DNA of 64,000 nt from contig JACPZP010000204.1 in assembly GCA_016195405.1 (NCBI GenBank), positions 1-64,000 on the forward strand. The letters run 5' to 3'. Positions within the stretch are counted from its first letter, which is position 1; each line of letters starts with the position of its first letter. Origin of the DNA: Planctomycetota bacterium. Lineage in GTDB: Bacteria > Planctomycetota > Planctomycetia > Gemmatales > Gemmataceae. Below are positions 50,224 through 59,020 of the stretch, in pieces. Position numbers and translations under genes: made by a program. The notes under the pieces are model-generated. The model was given only the letters and a program-made list of their open reading frames with translations. It did no database searches and was not told where the DNA came from.

Positions 50224-50976
50224 TCATTTTCCGATGGACTGGAGTCGTTGGTCCGATGTCGTGTAGCTGACAGTGAGGACGTAAAGTAAGATCAGCGCGG
50301 CAGTGATTACGAGGCCGATCAGAGTGGCCCAGATGCCGGGATGCTCGATTTGCGGATTGGCCAAGAACATCATGTAAACACTGAACAGCGCCGCGGAGGC
50401 GCCGCCGCCGATGCTGACGATGGCCTGCAGGATGAAGGCGATGCTCAACGGCTGAATCCGGCTAACCCGACCCACGGGGAGCCCGAGCAGGGCATTCATC
50501 TTGGCCACTTCATAAATGAGACCGATACGGGTGCGGATAAGCAGGAAGGCGATGAAGACAGCCAAGACCGCCAAAGCGCCAAACGCGATCGGCAGGCACC
50601 ATCGCTGAATTTTGTCGAAGGGTACAATCAAGTCGCCCTGCGGCCTAGCTTGGTAAATGAAACTCGATGCGGTGATCAGGAGCGACGCCACGCCCATGTA
50701 GATGCCGACGGCGCGATTGCGATCCGTCACAAGTTGATGAATGGTCCTGCTGCAGTGCAGGTAGCGCATGCCGGGCGTGACTTCGGAATGCGGCGCGGGC
50801 GGCGGCATACCAGCGGCCGTTTCCTCGCCGATCATTTCGATAGCATCGACAAGTTTTTCAGAATAACCTTCACTTCCTTTGACGTCAAAGCTTTCGAGGC
50901 CCTTGTTCTGCAAGTCTGGGACCTGAGCCGCGATGGCCGCCAATTCGGGATTCGGCTTGGCAGGGGTGGTGGACAT
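50224..50976 (-). CDS. Hypothetical membrane protein with four helices
   Basis: A 250-residue protein. A polar N-terminal 85 residues (MSTTPAKPNPELAAIAAQVP...) precede four predicted transmembrane helices: IYMGVASLLITASSFIY, CLPIAFGALAVLAVFIAFLL, LSIAFILQAIVSIGGGASAA and IWATLIGLVITAALILLYVL. I recognise no family. GGAGGAA lies 8 nt before the ATG; the annotated ATG is preferred over one 14 codons upstream. No operon partner is evident, so its function is open. Confidence 0.72.
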   Translation of the reverse strand: MSTTPAKPNPELAAIAAQVPDLQNKGLESFDVKGSEGYSEKLVDAIEMIGEETAAGMPPPAPHSEVTPGMRYLHCSRTIHQLVTDRNRAVGIYMGVASLLITASSFIYQARPQGDLIVPFDKIQRWCLPIAFGALAVLAVFIAFLLIRTRIGLIYEVAKMNALLGLPVGRVSRIQPLSIAFILQAIVSIGGGASAALFSVYMMFLANPQIEHPGIWATLIGLVITAALILLYVLTVSYTTSDQRLQSIGK

Positions 50977-51065
50977 GGCTGTTTCCTCCACGCAGTTATT
51001 CAGTCCGAGTGTCAGCATATTTCCCCTAAGCCCGCAGGCGAGTCTTCGAGCCTGCGCGGGTGCTT

Positions 51066-51174
51066 TTCGGAGTGCAGGGAATTAGTCACCGCTCTAAGAT
51101 TTTTGGATGAAGCGCCGGGGCTGGGGTGCTGCCGCCAAAATCCTAAAGCGGCGAATAGTCGCCGCACTCCGAAA
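51066..51174. repeat. Palindromic repeat family B, copy 2
   Basis: TTCGGAGTGCAGGGAATTAG TCACCGCTCTAAGATTTTTGG and the complement-like AAAATCCTAAAGCGGCGAATAG TCGCCGCACTCCGAA surround a core. Diverged copy of 29699-29814, located in the leader of the esterase gene. Confidence 0.82.
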
Positions 51175-51235
51175 GTACCCCGCACGTTCGAAGACTCATG
51201 TGTGTGCTTGGCTTCAACCAGAAAGAGGATTTCAA

Positions 51236-51955
51236 ATGCGCCGCTTTTCAATGGGATTGGTGATTGGACTTGCCCTCGTTACCACGCTTTCCGCGGGAGA
51301 ACCAAAAACTGGGTTCAATGACAGAATCCACAAGGGAAAGGACGGCGACTCAAAATTCGTCGTCTTCATTCCACACAACTACTCCGCCGATAAGGAATTC
51401 CCGATCATCCTTTTCCTGCACGGCGCCGGCGGACGCGGCATCGATGGTAAGCGTCTTGCGATAGGAGGCCTCGCCGAAGCCATTAGGAGCCGCGAGAAAA
51501 ACTTCGGCTTCATCGTCGTTTTTCCACAAGCGGAAAAGACTTGGCAGGCGGGATCAGCGGATGCCAACAGGGCGCTGGCCATCCTCGATGAAGTGAAGAA
51601 GGAGTATAAAGCTGATTCCAAGCGCGTGTATCTCACGGGATTGTCGATGGGCGGCTACGGCACCTGGAGCTTGGCGGCCGCCCATCCGGACCGGTGGGCG
51701 GCGATCGCTCCCGTCTGCGGCGGCGGCAGTCCGGCCAACGCCGAGAAGATCAAGCACATCCCCTGCTGGTGCTTTCACGGCGACAAAGACACCACGGTTA
51801 GAGTCGAGCAGTCGCGCCAAATGATCAAGGCCCTTAAAGACGCCGGCGCCGAGCCGCGCTACAGCGAATTCCCGGACGTCGGCCACAATTCGTGGGATGC
51901 GGCTTATGCGACCTCGGAGCTATACCAGTGGTTTCTGTCGAATAAGCTCAAATGA
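51236..51955 (+). CDS. Secreted alpha/beta-hydrolase (esterase/depolymerase-like)
   Basis: A 239-residue secreted protein with signal peptide (MRRFSMGLVIGLALVTTLSA). An alpha/beta-hydrolase fold follows: oxyanion region LFLHGAGGRG, nucleophile S137 in GLSMGG, acid D in GDKDTTV and His in VGHNSWD. It resembles polyhydroxybutyrate depolymerase/feruloyl-esterase-like proteins (phospholipase/carboxylesterase group) common in planctomycetes. Start chosen at ATG after GAGG; the longer frame to 51107 passes through a family B repeat. Convergent with the oxidoreductase gene. Confidence 0.88.
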   Translation: MRRFSMGLVIGLALVTTLSAGEPKTGFNDRIHKGKDGDSKFVVFIPHNYSADKEFPIILFLHGAGGRGIDGKRLAIGGLAEAIRSREKNFGFIVVFPQAEKTWQAGSADANRALAILDEVKKEYKADSKRVYLTGLSMGGYGTWSLAAAHPDRWAAIAPVCGGGSPANAEKIKHIPCWCFHGDKDTTVRVEQSRQMIKALKDAGAEPRYSEFPDVGHNSWDAAYATSELYQWFLSNKLK

Positions 51956-51965
51956 GCGGGGTTCC

Positions 51966-53348
51966 TCAAGCCGAGTACTCCCGCCGCGTCTCGATCCCGG
52001 GCTGCGGAACTGGGTATTTCCCGTCCTTGTTGGCCCGCACAGGCGCTTGCGATTCAAGAGTCATTTCGTTCACGCCCGGCGCGAATTCGTGCTCGCAAGC
52101 CAGCATCTGATCGCGCGTGATGATCTGGCCCGTGTGCGCGGACATGCGGCCCATGGCGGTGATCAAGCTGGCTTCGGTGCCGCGGCGGGCTTCGTTGTAG
52201 GGCCGATTGTTGCGGATGGCGTCGATCAAGTGATCCCATTCGGTTTGGTACGGATCGGGCTCTTGCGCAGGGCCGCGCCAGACGATGTCGTTGTTGTTAG
52301 TCACGTCTTGGCCGTGGAAGATTCGGGCGCGACAAGGCGCGTGACCGTTGTTCGAGATAATCGCTGAACCGCGCGTGCCGTGAGCATAGCTGGCGAACTG
52401 ATTGTGACAGCCGGGCATGGTGCGGCCTTCGAGGCAGAGCTTGGCGCCGTCGGCGAAAGTGAATTCGGTGGAATAGCAGTCGAAGTTTTGGTCGATGTTG
52501 TCGCCGCGGTAATGCCGGCCGCCGTTCGACTGGGCTCGCACAGGCCATGCGTTCTTCATCCAGCAACACTCGTCGATATTGTGAATGAGGAAGTCGCTGT
52601 AGGCGCCGCCCGAAGCCCACAGGAACGAATGGAAGCGGCGAATCTGGTAATGCAATTCCTTGATGTTGATGCGGGGACGAGGAGGTGAAAAGGCAGTCGC
52701 TGTCGGCCCGGCCATGCGGTAAGCCCGCAGCAGCGTGATGTCGCCCATTTCGTTATTTTGAATACGATCAAACAACTCGCGGCGAACCTCACAATGCCGG
52801 CACATGAGGCCGACGCCGACCTTCATTCCTTGCTTTTCCGATGCTTCCGCCAGGCGAAACATGCGCCGGCACGTGGGGCCGTCTACCGCGACCGGCTTCT
52901 CCATGAAGACGTTGAGCCGGCGCTCAATGGCGTACGTGAACTGGACCCAGCGAAAAGCCGGCGGCGTGGCCAGGATCGCGATGTCGCCGGCCCGGAGCGA
53001 GTCCATCGCCCGGCGGTAACCGTCGAAACCAATGAATCGGCGCTCCGCCGGCACATCGACTTGCTGGCGGAAAGCACGGTTGGTTGCCTCGTAGCTGGAG
53101 TTGAGCCGGTCCTGAAAGACATCGGCCATCGCGACTAGCTGCGTCTGGCCACTGCGCACGGACAGGGCGTTGGCAATCGCGCCCGTGCCGCGGCCGCCAC
53201 AGCCGATGAGTGCGATTTTGATGGCATCGCCGCCGCCCGCGTGGACCTGCGGAAGGATTGCGCAGCCAAGTGCGGAAGCGGCGGCGATGGTTCCGGTGGC
53301 TTTCATCAGATCGCGGCGGGTCAGGCCGGGTTTGTTTCTCGGAGTCAT
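51966..53348 (-). CDS. Gfo/Idh/MocA-family oxidoreductase, Tat-exported
   Basis: A 460-residue protein with a twin-arginine signal (LTRRDLMKATGTIAAASALG). The Rossmann NAD(P)-binding motif is IKIALIGCGGRGTGAIANAL, the nucleotide-binding segment is IAILATPPAFR, and the family's EKP is in NVFMEKPVAVDG. Planctomycetes have many such exported Gfo/Idh/MocA proteins, presumably acting on sugars or inositol-like substrates in the periplasm. AAGGAAC precedes the ATG. No sugar-transport or kinase genes are adjacent, so the substrate cannot be inferred. Confidence 0.92.
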   Translation of the reverse strand: MTPRNKPGLTRRDLMKATGTIAAASALGCAILPQVHAGGGDAIKIALIGCGGRGTGAIANALSVRSGQTQLVAMADVFQDRLNSSYEATNRAFRQQVDVPAERRFIGFDGYRRAMDSLRAGDIAILATPPAFRWVQFTYAIERRLNVFMEKPVAVDGPTCRRMFRLAEASEKQGMKVGVGLMCRHCEVRRELFDRIQNNEMGDITLLRAYRMAGPTATAFSPPRPRINIKELHYQIRRFHSFLWASGGAYSDFLIHNIDECCWMKNAWPVRAQSNGGRHYRGDNIDQNFDCYSTEFTFADGAKLCLEGRTMPGCHNQFASYAHGTRGSAIISNNGHAPCRARIFHGQDVTNNNDIVWRGPAQEPDPYQTEWDHLIDAIRNNRPYNEARRGTEASLITAMGRMSAHTGQIITRDQMLACEHEFAPGVNEMTLESQAPVRANKDGKYPVPQPGIETRREYSA

Positions 53349-53488
53349 GGTGAAGTTCCTTGTGGCTGGAAACTGTGCGTTTGAAACACCATAGGAGGGC
53401 TAACTGACAGATAAGATAAGAGTATTGAACGCGGTCGAAAATGCATACTTGAGTGAAACTGATCCGGATCGGATCCGGAGTCAGTCCG

Positions 53489-53740
53489 TTAACTCGAATG
53501 AAGCAACTCTTCCTTCGGTGTTATGGTTAACAGGATCACGATCTGCCGCTTTTCTTCCTTCGTGAGGTATCTATCAAGGTAATCCCACACCATATTCACG
53601 CGGTCCATGGACTCCATTCCGTTGAACTTGTTGGAAATGATGGTCCCGATGATGCCATCCTCGTTTTTCAGCTCCAGTCTGTCGGGCGCGGGAAACTTCT
53701 TCTCCAGGAGCTTGCGTACCTTTCTCATTGCCGTATCCAT
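53489..53740 (-). CDS. Small BolA-like protein overlapping a HEPN-like gene
   Basis: An 83-residue protein. RKVRKLLEKKFPAPDRLELK, then GIIGTIISNKFNGMESMDRV, VWDYLDRYL and VILLTITPKEE follow the BolA pattern (strand, S-x-x-F-x-G loop, V-x-x-x-L helix, final T-P-x-E). The helix before the second half normally begins with R-H; here it is DRV. Its ATG lies inside the last 16 nt of the HEPN-like gene, with AGGAGC 6 nt upstream. The pairing looks like a two-gene module. Function unknown. Confidence 0.65.
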   Translation of the reverse strand: MDTAMRKVRKLLEKKFPAPDRLELKNEDGIIGTIISNKFNGMESMDRVNMVWDYLDRYLTKEEKRQIVILLTITPKEELLHSS

Positions 53741-54216
53741 AGCCGGGCTCCTCGGTCGATGAACAATTGAGCGTTCTGCAGCAACTTCAATGCCATGGCC
53801 TTTAGCATATCGCCCTTAAGGCGTTTTCGAAATGAGCCTTGCTTTTTCAGGTGCGAGCGGAGGCGATCCTCTGAAGCGAAGCGTAGGTCATTTGACCAAA
53901 GCAAGCAAATCTCAAGCAAAGCAGCTTGCAATTCGCGCCGGTATACCTCAAGATCCTTCTCGGTAAGTCCCTTTGCGTGGGGACCGTCAATTCCTATCTT
54001 GATGATCCCGCTCGCATGAAATAGCAGTCGCAGGTCATGCCGTTCGTCGAACACTCCGCTTTTTCGCCCTTTGAAGGCCCGCAGAAGACACTCGATAGCT
54101 ACGCCGGCCACATACATTGCGAGAGCAAAACTCTCGTCCTGCCGGTAAAGCAACTGCGCTTGGCGCATCCGCTCCAACGCTGCGCGGAAGTAGTGCTCGG
54201 GCTTGAAAGGCCTCAT
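53725..54216 (-). CDS. HEPN-like helical protein coupled to plsX
   Basis: A 163-residue all-helical protein. FRAALERMRQAQLLYRQDES, then YVAGVAIECLLRAFKG and the segment DERHDLRLLFHASGI match the HEPN pattern of uptake of a helix pair followed by an H-D-L-x-x-L motif. I do not see an unambiguous R-x4-6-H RNase motif, so activity is uncertain. Its ATG overlaps the plsX stop as ATGA, and its own 3' end overlaps the BolA-like gene by 16 nt. This suggests tight translational coupling to lipid-synthesis genes. It may be a toxin-like or nucleotide-binding pair with its small neighbour. Confidence 0.65.
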   Translation of the reverse strand: MRPFKPEHYFRAALERMRQAQLLYRQDESFALAMYVAGVAIECLLRAFKGRKSGVFDERHDLRLLFHASGIIKIGIDGPHAKGLTEKDLEVYRRELQAALLEICLLWSNDLRFASEDRLRSHLKKQGSFRKRLKGDMLKAMALKLLQNAQLFIDRGARLWIRQ

Positions 54217-55229
54217 TCGTCGCTGTCGCTCAAGTGCGGGCTGCTCTCCAACTCCTCGACAATACGGTCGTTGAGGCTTGCCCGGGCGTACTTGGCGGCG
54301 ATGCCCAGCGCGTTTTCGATGGCGCGCTCGCCGGAGCTGCCGTGGCAGATGATGCAGATGCCGTCGATGCCCAAGAGCGGGGCGCCGCCGTGCTCGTGGT
54401 AGTCGTAGCGCTTGACCAGATTCTGCAGCGCTTGCTGGCCCAGGTGCTTTTCGTTCTGCAAGGCGCCAAGAAGTTCCTTGCCGGCCATCTTCATTACGAA
54501 ATCAAAAACGCCCTCGCACACCTTGAGAACGATGTTGCCCGTGTAGCCGTCCGTGACGATGACGTCGCACACCCCCTTGTTGATGTCGCGGCCCTCGACG
54601 TTGCCGATGAACTGATCGCCCAGTGAACTTGCCTTGAACAGGGTATGCGTTTCCTTGGCGAGATCGTGCCCTTTTGCTTCCTCGGCGCCGACGTTCATGA
54701 GACCGATCGTCGGCTGCGGCTTCTGCAGGATGTGCTTGGCGAAAATGCTCCCCATTACACCGTATTGGTAGAGATGCTCCGGCTTGGGACTGATGTTGGC
54801 GCCGACGTCGAGAAGCACGCATGGCCCCTTGAGCGTCGGCATGATGGCGGCGATGCCCGGCCGACGCACATTCTTCAGGAAAAGGCGGAGCCGCAATCCT
54901 CCCGCGACCATCGCTCCGGTGTTGCCGGCGCTGACGATGGCTTCGACCTTGCCCTCAGCGAGAAGTTGCCAGCAACGGCTGATGGAATTGTCGGGCTTTT
55001 TGCGCAGGGCCACCACCGGGGTCTCTTCCATGGTGATGACTTGGCTGGAGTGAAAGATCTCGAGACGATCGCGCACGTCAGGCATGCCGGCGAGGAGTGG
55101 CTCAACCTGGGACTGGTCGCCGACGAGGACGACGCGTAATTCCGGGTCGCATTGGACGGCCTTAACGGCGCCGGCGACGATTGGACCGGGGGCATGGTCG
55201 CCGCCCATGGCGTCCAGCGCTAGCCGCAT
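54213..55229 (-). CDS. plsX: Phosphate acyltransferase PlsX
   Basis: A 338-residue enzyme that makes acyl-phosphate from acyl-ACP for phospholipid synthesis. Hallmarks: N-terminal LALDAMGGDHAPGPIVAGA, the SAGNTGAMVAGG loop, GPCVLLDVGANISPKPEHL, GNVEGRDINKG and VTDGYTGNIVLK. It starts 4 nt after the rpmF stop, the classical rpmF-plsX arrangement. Downstream, where fab genes usually follow, a HEPN-like and BolA-like pair is encoded instead, overlapping by four bases. Confidence 0.97.
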   Translation of the reverse strand: MRLALDAMGGDHAPGPIVAGAVKAVQCDPELRVVLVGDQSQVEPLLAGMPDVRDRLEIFHSSQVITMEETPVVALRKKPDNSISRCWQLLAEGKVEAIVSAGNTGAMVAGGLRLRLFLKNVRRPGIAAIMPTLKGPCVLLDVGANISPKPEHLYQYGVMGSIFAKHILQKPQPTIGLMNVGAEEAKGHDLAKETHTLFKASSLGDQFIGNVEGRDINKGVCDVIVTDGYTGNIVLKVCEGVFDFVMKMAGKELLGALQNEKHLGQQALQNLVKRYDYHEHGGAPLLGIDGICIICHGSSGERAIENALGIAAKYARASLNDRIVEELESSPHLSDSDE

Positions 55230-55232
55230 GGC

Positions 55233-55427
55233 CTATTTCTCCTCTTCTTCGACGGCGACCACCTCTTTGCCTTGAATGTTGTAGTAGCCGCAGTTCCAGC
55301 AGACGTAATGAGGCAGGATGGCGCTGCCGCAGCGATGGCAATACGTGTTCTGGCGCGGCTTGAGATGATGATGACTGCGGCGCTTGCCTTGGCGGGCGTG
55401 CGACACGCGTCTCTTCGGAACAGCCAT
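55233..55427 (-). CDS. rpmF: 50S ribosomal protein L32
   Basis: A 64-residue protein beginning MAVPKRRVSHARQGKRRSHH. It has a four-cysteine zinc knuckle C30-x2-C33...C43-x2-C46 (CHRCGSAILPHYVCWNC) and an acidic end (VVAVEEEEK). This is the zinc-binding form of L32. AAGGTG lies 6 nt upstream of the ATG. The gene leads directly into plsX, so ribosome and membrane-lipid production are co-transcribed as in many bacteria. Confidence 0.97.
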   Translation of the reverse strand: MAVPKRRVSHARQGKRRSHHHLKPRQNTYCHRCGSAILPHYVCWNCGYYNIQGKEVVAVEEEEK

Positions 55428-55477
55428 GAGGATACACCTTAATCGTTAGTAACGGGCAATTGCGTTCGAGCGACCAT

Positions 55478-55550
55478 TGTGGAGGCGAGTTTCTAACTTG
55501 CCGGTACACGCCCACCGGTCGATCCGGCAAGTTGGAAACTTGCCGCCACA
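55478..55550. repeat. Palindromic repeat family H upstream of rpmF
   Basis: TGTGGAGGCGAGTTTCTAAC then TTGCCGG pairs with CCGGCAAGTTGGAAACTTGC then CGCCACA. It is the only obvious structure in the 55428-55632 gap. Confidence 0.82.
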
Positions 55551-55632
55551 GATTAAAATATGGAAATGCCTCGTCCCTGTTTAGGTCTGTTTGGACTTGT
55601 TTGGCTTCGCCGGGCGTCAGCGAAAGCCCCGC

Positions 55633-56691
55633 CTAATAGCGCGGGAAACCAACTGGGTTTGCGGGCGCGGGACCGAATTGAGGCGTCCCGAGCTGCACTT
55701 GGGAAGAAGGCAAGGTCGGGATCAGCGGAGATGAGGAAGGCGGCGTCGCCGAGATCGGCATGGCCGGAGGCAGGTTTGACGGAGGCGGATAGACCGGAAC
55801 CCATGACGATTGCTGGCCCGATTCGGGCATGGCGCCACGAACGACGGGATTCGGATCGAGTGGCTGCGCCGGCGGCACGGTCAAGCGAACGATGTTGCGG
55901 CCGGCGGTCACGCCCGGCGTCTTGGTCGGGTTTTGCGCGATAATATCCGGCATTCTGCCTGGATTGTTTTTTGTGTCTCGTAAGTGCTTAAGCCACGCTT
56001 CTTCCAGTTCCTCGACATTGCGGTGGCCGTAATGCGTTTGCACCGCCTTGTCCCAATCCCCGTTGGCATGCATTGCCGAGCCGACGAAGGCAAGGAACGT
56101 GCGGCGGTCGCTGCGCTTGATGAGGTAATCGCACATCGAGAAGCCTTCGGCATAAAGGCAGACAACGTCGCGCGGGTATTCCTTGAGCGAAAGCAAGCGT
56201 CGCAGCGGGATCTGGCGATTCTGATTGAGAATGCTGCGCGTGAGCTTGTCGTGCCGGTCGCGTTCGAGATCGTCTTCCGAGAGGACCGAGCCGCCCTCGT
56301 CGGCCCAGCGCGGCACCGGACACCGGAAATAATGTGCGAACACCGTGTGCGTGATTTCATGAGGAAGGACGCTGGCCAACAATCGATCGAGCGGCCCTTG
56401 AATCTCCATTTTCATGCTGAGAATCCGGCCCTGGCTGAACTGAAAGGACGTGGCGCCGCTGGGGCCGTCCATGGTGATTTGAACGTAGAGCGGACAGGGG
56501 GTTTGCCAGTTCGGCATTTCATGTCCAAGCCAAAGAATCGCTTTCTCCTTGCGGTAGTGCTCGGCATACTGGCCGATCTGTTGGGCAATTTGAGCATTGG
56601 GGGCATGGATGATGAAGTTGGTCGTCTGGTGCTGAGCGCCCATCGAGCAGAAGGCGGCCAACACAACGAAAAATACGGAATAACGCCGCAT
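55633..56691 (-). CDS. Secreted zinc peptidase, MA-clan HEITH protein
   Basis: A 352-residue protein with a signal peptide (MRRYSVFFVVLAAFCSMG). A gluzincin-like catalytic domain has HEITH at residues 111-115 and a downstream E in RWADEGGSVLSEDD that fits the third ligand. The TSFQFSQGRIL strand precedes it, and a proline-rich tail of about 100 residues ends the protein. This matches the peptidase-MA-like/DUF1570-type proteins of planctomycetes. GGAGG lies 9 nt before the ATG. Substrate unknown; the Pro-rich tail suggests cell-surface exposure. Confidence 0.82.
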   Translation of the reverse strand: MRRYSVFFVVLAAFCSMGAQHQTTNFIIHAPNAQIAQQIGQYAEHYRKEKAILWLGHEMPNWQTPCPLYVQITMDGPSGATSFQFSQGRILSMKMEIQGPLDRLLASVLPHEITHTVFAHYFRCPVPRWADEGGSVLSEDDLERDRHDKLTRSILNQNRQIPLRRLLSLKEYPRDVVCLYAEGFSMCDYLIKRSDRRTFLAFVGSAMHANGDWDKAVQTHYGHRNVEELEEAWLKHLRDTKNNPGRMPDIIAQNPTKTPGVTAGRNIVRLTVPPAQPLDPNPVVRGAMPESGQQSSWVPVYPPPSNLPPAMPISATPPSSSPLIPTLPSSQVQLGTPQFGPAPANPVGFPRY

Positions 56692-56961
56692 GCCCGCAAG
56701 CCTCCGCGGTAGATCGGGGGAGTAATGGATCCGGAGCAGAGAGGTGTCTGCCGAAACTCTACAGGCAAACCGCGAGCCGAGCCAATCAATCGCCGGCCTT
56801 TTTCGCGCGTCGCGAACCTAATGTGCGATAAGAAGCGGAGTTGAGGATCGAGAGTCTTGCGACTGCGCAGCGAACCGTTGGGGGGCAACTGTAAGAATTG
56901 CAATTGCGGATATGTAAATCGCGCCCTCGCCGCTTGCGGCTTCGAACCCAAAGCGCCGCGT
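56692..56961. other. Intergenic region without recognised gene
   Basis: About 270 bp upstream of the peptidase gene and downstream of the RsbW-like gene. A promoter for the peptidase gene is expected here but I see no clear motif. Confidence 0.35.
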
Positions 56962-57408
56962 TTACCGCGCCCGCACCTTGGAAAGGATAACGCGATTGCC
57001 GCGTTCGTTGAACTGGACCGACGTCATGTAGTGGCGCATGAGGAAGACGCCGCGGCCGCCCGGACGTTCGATGTTTTCGGGGGCCAGCGGATTGGGAACG
57101 CGCTCTGGATTGAAGCCCGTTCCTTCGTCCTCAATCTCGGTGGTGATGACGAACGGGGTAATTTGGAAGCGGACGTGGACCTTCTTGGTTGGATCCTCAT
57201 GATTACCGTGCTTGATCGCGTTGACGATGGCTTCTTCGAGCGAAAGACGGACGCCGAATTGTTCTTTGTCGGTATAGCCCGCGCCGGTCATGTGGTGAAG
57301 AATGCGCGCGATAACGTGATTCATGTCCACGAGACTGACAACCGCCGCCGATTGCCAGCCCGGTTTTTCTTGGGTTTCCGCATGAGGGCCCGTGCGCGAC
57401 TGAGGCAT
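56962..57408 (-). CDS. RsbW/SpoIIAB-like anti-sigma serine kinase
   Basis: A 148-residue GHKL ATPase without a transmembrane or histidine domain. The N box is EEAIVNAIKHGN, the G1 box DEGTGFNP and the G2-like GGRGVFLMRHYM. It fits the RsbW/anti-sigma-factor kinase family, which bind sigma factors or phosphorylate STAS antagonists. No STAS protein or sigma factor is adjacent, so partners are elsewhere. AAGGG precedes the ATG; the extension to 57552 would overlap the M20 gene 3' end and is not favoured. Confidence 0.88.
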   Translation of the reverse strand: MPQSRTGPHAETQEKPGWQSAAVVSLVDMNHVIARILHHMTGAGYTDKEQFGVRLSLEEAIVNAIKHGNHEDPTKKVHVRFQITPFVITTEIEDEGTGFNPERVPNPLAPENIERPGGRGVFLMRHYMTSVQFNERGNRVILSKVRAR

Positions 57409-57511
57409 GGCCGGCCCTTTCTCCGCTGCCGGTTCGCTCACCCGCCCGCGATGGAAGAGGCGGTGGGCTGCTGACCGTATTATTGCATATCGGGCGGGGA
57501 ACTCAAGTTTC

Positions 57512-58909
57512 TCACCTAACCTTGTTGTCCGGCAAGCTTCCCAGATTCTCAAACAAATACGCCAACGATGCCGTCAACTTGCGGAAGATGCCGGCATCCA
57601 GGCTTTCATTGGGCGCATGGGCATTGGACTTCGGATCCTCGATACCTAAGAGCAAGGCCGGAGCGCCGCCGAACAACTCCGCGAGCGGCCCCACAAAACC
57701 GATCGAGCCGCCGCAGCCGATTGCAACCGGTTTCGTGTCGTAGCCCTTCTTGAGAGCCTTCATGGCCGCCTCGAACGCCGGCCCTTGTGGATTGGTCGAC
57801 CACCACTTCACGACTCCCGCTGGCTTGACGCTTACTTTCACGCCCCACGGCGGATCTTTCGTCAGGGTTTCCTTTAGTTGCTCGTAGACGTCATTTGGTT
57901 CCATATTGGGCACGATCCGGCAACTAACAATGGCCTCAGCCTTGGGCAGGACTTGGTTCGACGCCCCTTTGATGGAACTGGCTTCGAGCGCGATGATCGT
58001 GATCGAGGGCTTCGCCCAGGTCTGCTCGTGCGGATGGGTCTTGCCTTCGAGCGCGAAGTGAACGCCGTCGAGCACGCCCATGTTCGAGCGCCAGCTCGCC
58101 TCGTCGCCGGGCAGTTTTTTCCAGGCGCGCTTTTCGGCGGACGTCGGCTTGCGGACCTTGTCGTAAAAACCCTTGATCGGAATCTTGCCATTCTTCCAAT
58201 ACAGCCGCGAAAGGAGCACGCTCAGCGCGACGGCGGGGTCCGCCAACATGCCGCCGGCCATGCCGCTATGATTCGGCTGTTTGGCGCTGGCGACTTCGAC
58301 CTGCAGGGCGACGATGCCGCGCATGGCGGAGGTGATGCAAGGAGTGTCGTTCTCGATGTTTTCCGTGTCGCACACGACAATGACGTCCGACAGAATGCGG
58401 TCCTTGTGCTCGCGGAAGAAGCCGTCGAGATTGCTGGAGCCGACCTCTTCCTCGCCTTCGACCAGCATCTTCACGTTGACCGGCAAGCTGCCGCGCGTCT
58501 TCAGAAGCGACTCGATGGCGCCCAGTTGCACGGCGATGGCGCCTTTGTCGTCGGCGGCGCCGCGGCCAAAGAAGCGGCCGTCGCGCGCGGTGAGCGTCCA
58601 CGGCGGCGACTTCCAATCCTCGACATAATTGACCGGCTGCACGTCGTGATGGGCGTACAGAAAAACGGTCGGCTTGCCGGGCGCGCCGAGCCATTCGCCG
58701 TAAGCGTAGGGGTTGGAGTTCCCTGATTTGAGGACGGCGACATTGTTGAGCCCCGCTGAGCGCATCAATTCACAGGTCAATTCGGCAGTCTGCTCGATTT
58801 CCTTCTGGTGCTCGCCGTCCGTGCTGATGCTCTGGATGGCCACCAGGCGCCAGAGTTGACTGACCAGGTCGGAATCGTGCTCCTGAAGCCAAGCAAGAGC
58901 CTTCTTCAT
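57512..58909 (-). CDS. M20-family dipeptidase
   Basis: A 465-residue zinc peptidase. Metal ligands: YAHHDVQPV (H88, D90 by counting from the start, plus or minus one), GRGAADDKG, the catalytic EGEEEVGS and the late HAPNES. A dimerisation domain lies in between (about 190-350). This matches M20 dipeptidases (carnosinase-like/PepV-type, cytosolic non-specific dipeptidases). No signal peptide, so cytoplasmic. It is followed by the RsbW-like gene on the same strand. Confidence 0.93.
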   Translation of the reverse strand: MKKALAWLQEHDSDLVSQLWRLVAIQSISTDGEHQKEIEQTAELTCELMRSAGLNNVAVLKSGNSNPYAYGEWLGAPGKPTVFLYAHHDVQPVNYVEDWKSPPWTLTARDGRFFGRGAADDKGAIAVQLGAIESLLKTRGSLPVNVKMLVEGEEEVGSSNLDGFFREHKDRILSDVIVVCDTENIENDTPCITSAMRGIVALQVEVASAKQPNHSGMAGGMLADPAVALSVLLSRLYWKNGKIPIKGFYDKVRKPTSAEKRAWKKLPGDEASWRSNMGVLDGVHFALEGKTHPHEQTWAKPSITIIALEASSIKGASNQVLPKAEAIVSCRIVPNMEPNDVYEQLKETLTKDPPWGVKVSVKPAGVVKWWSTNPQGPAFEAAMKALKKGYDTKPVAIGCGGSIGFVGPLAELFGGAPALLLGIEDPKSNAHAPNESLDAGIFRKLTASLAYLFENLGSLPDNKVR

Positions 58910-58917
58910 GGATGTCT

Positions 58918-59020
58918 CCTTGCGATTGCGGATTGCGATTGCAGATCGAAGATTGCGGATTTCAGATTAGATAGGTAGATGAGGGCCAATGTTCAATCTG
59001 CATTCTGCAATCGACAATTC
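58918..59020. repeat. Short degenerate direct repeats (GATTGCGGATT / CAATCTGCAAT)
   Basis: Repeated GATTGCGGATT on one side and CAATCTGCA/CAATCTGAA on the other make an imperfect inverted array between the dipeptidase and dgkA genes. Confidence 0.55.
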
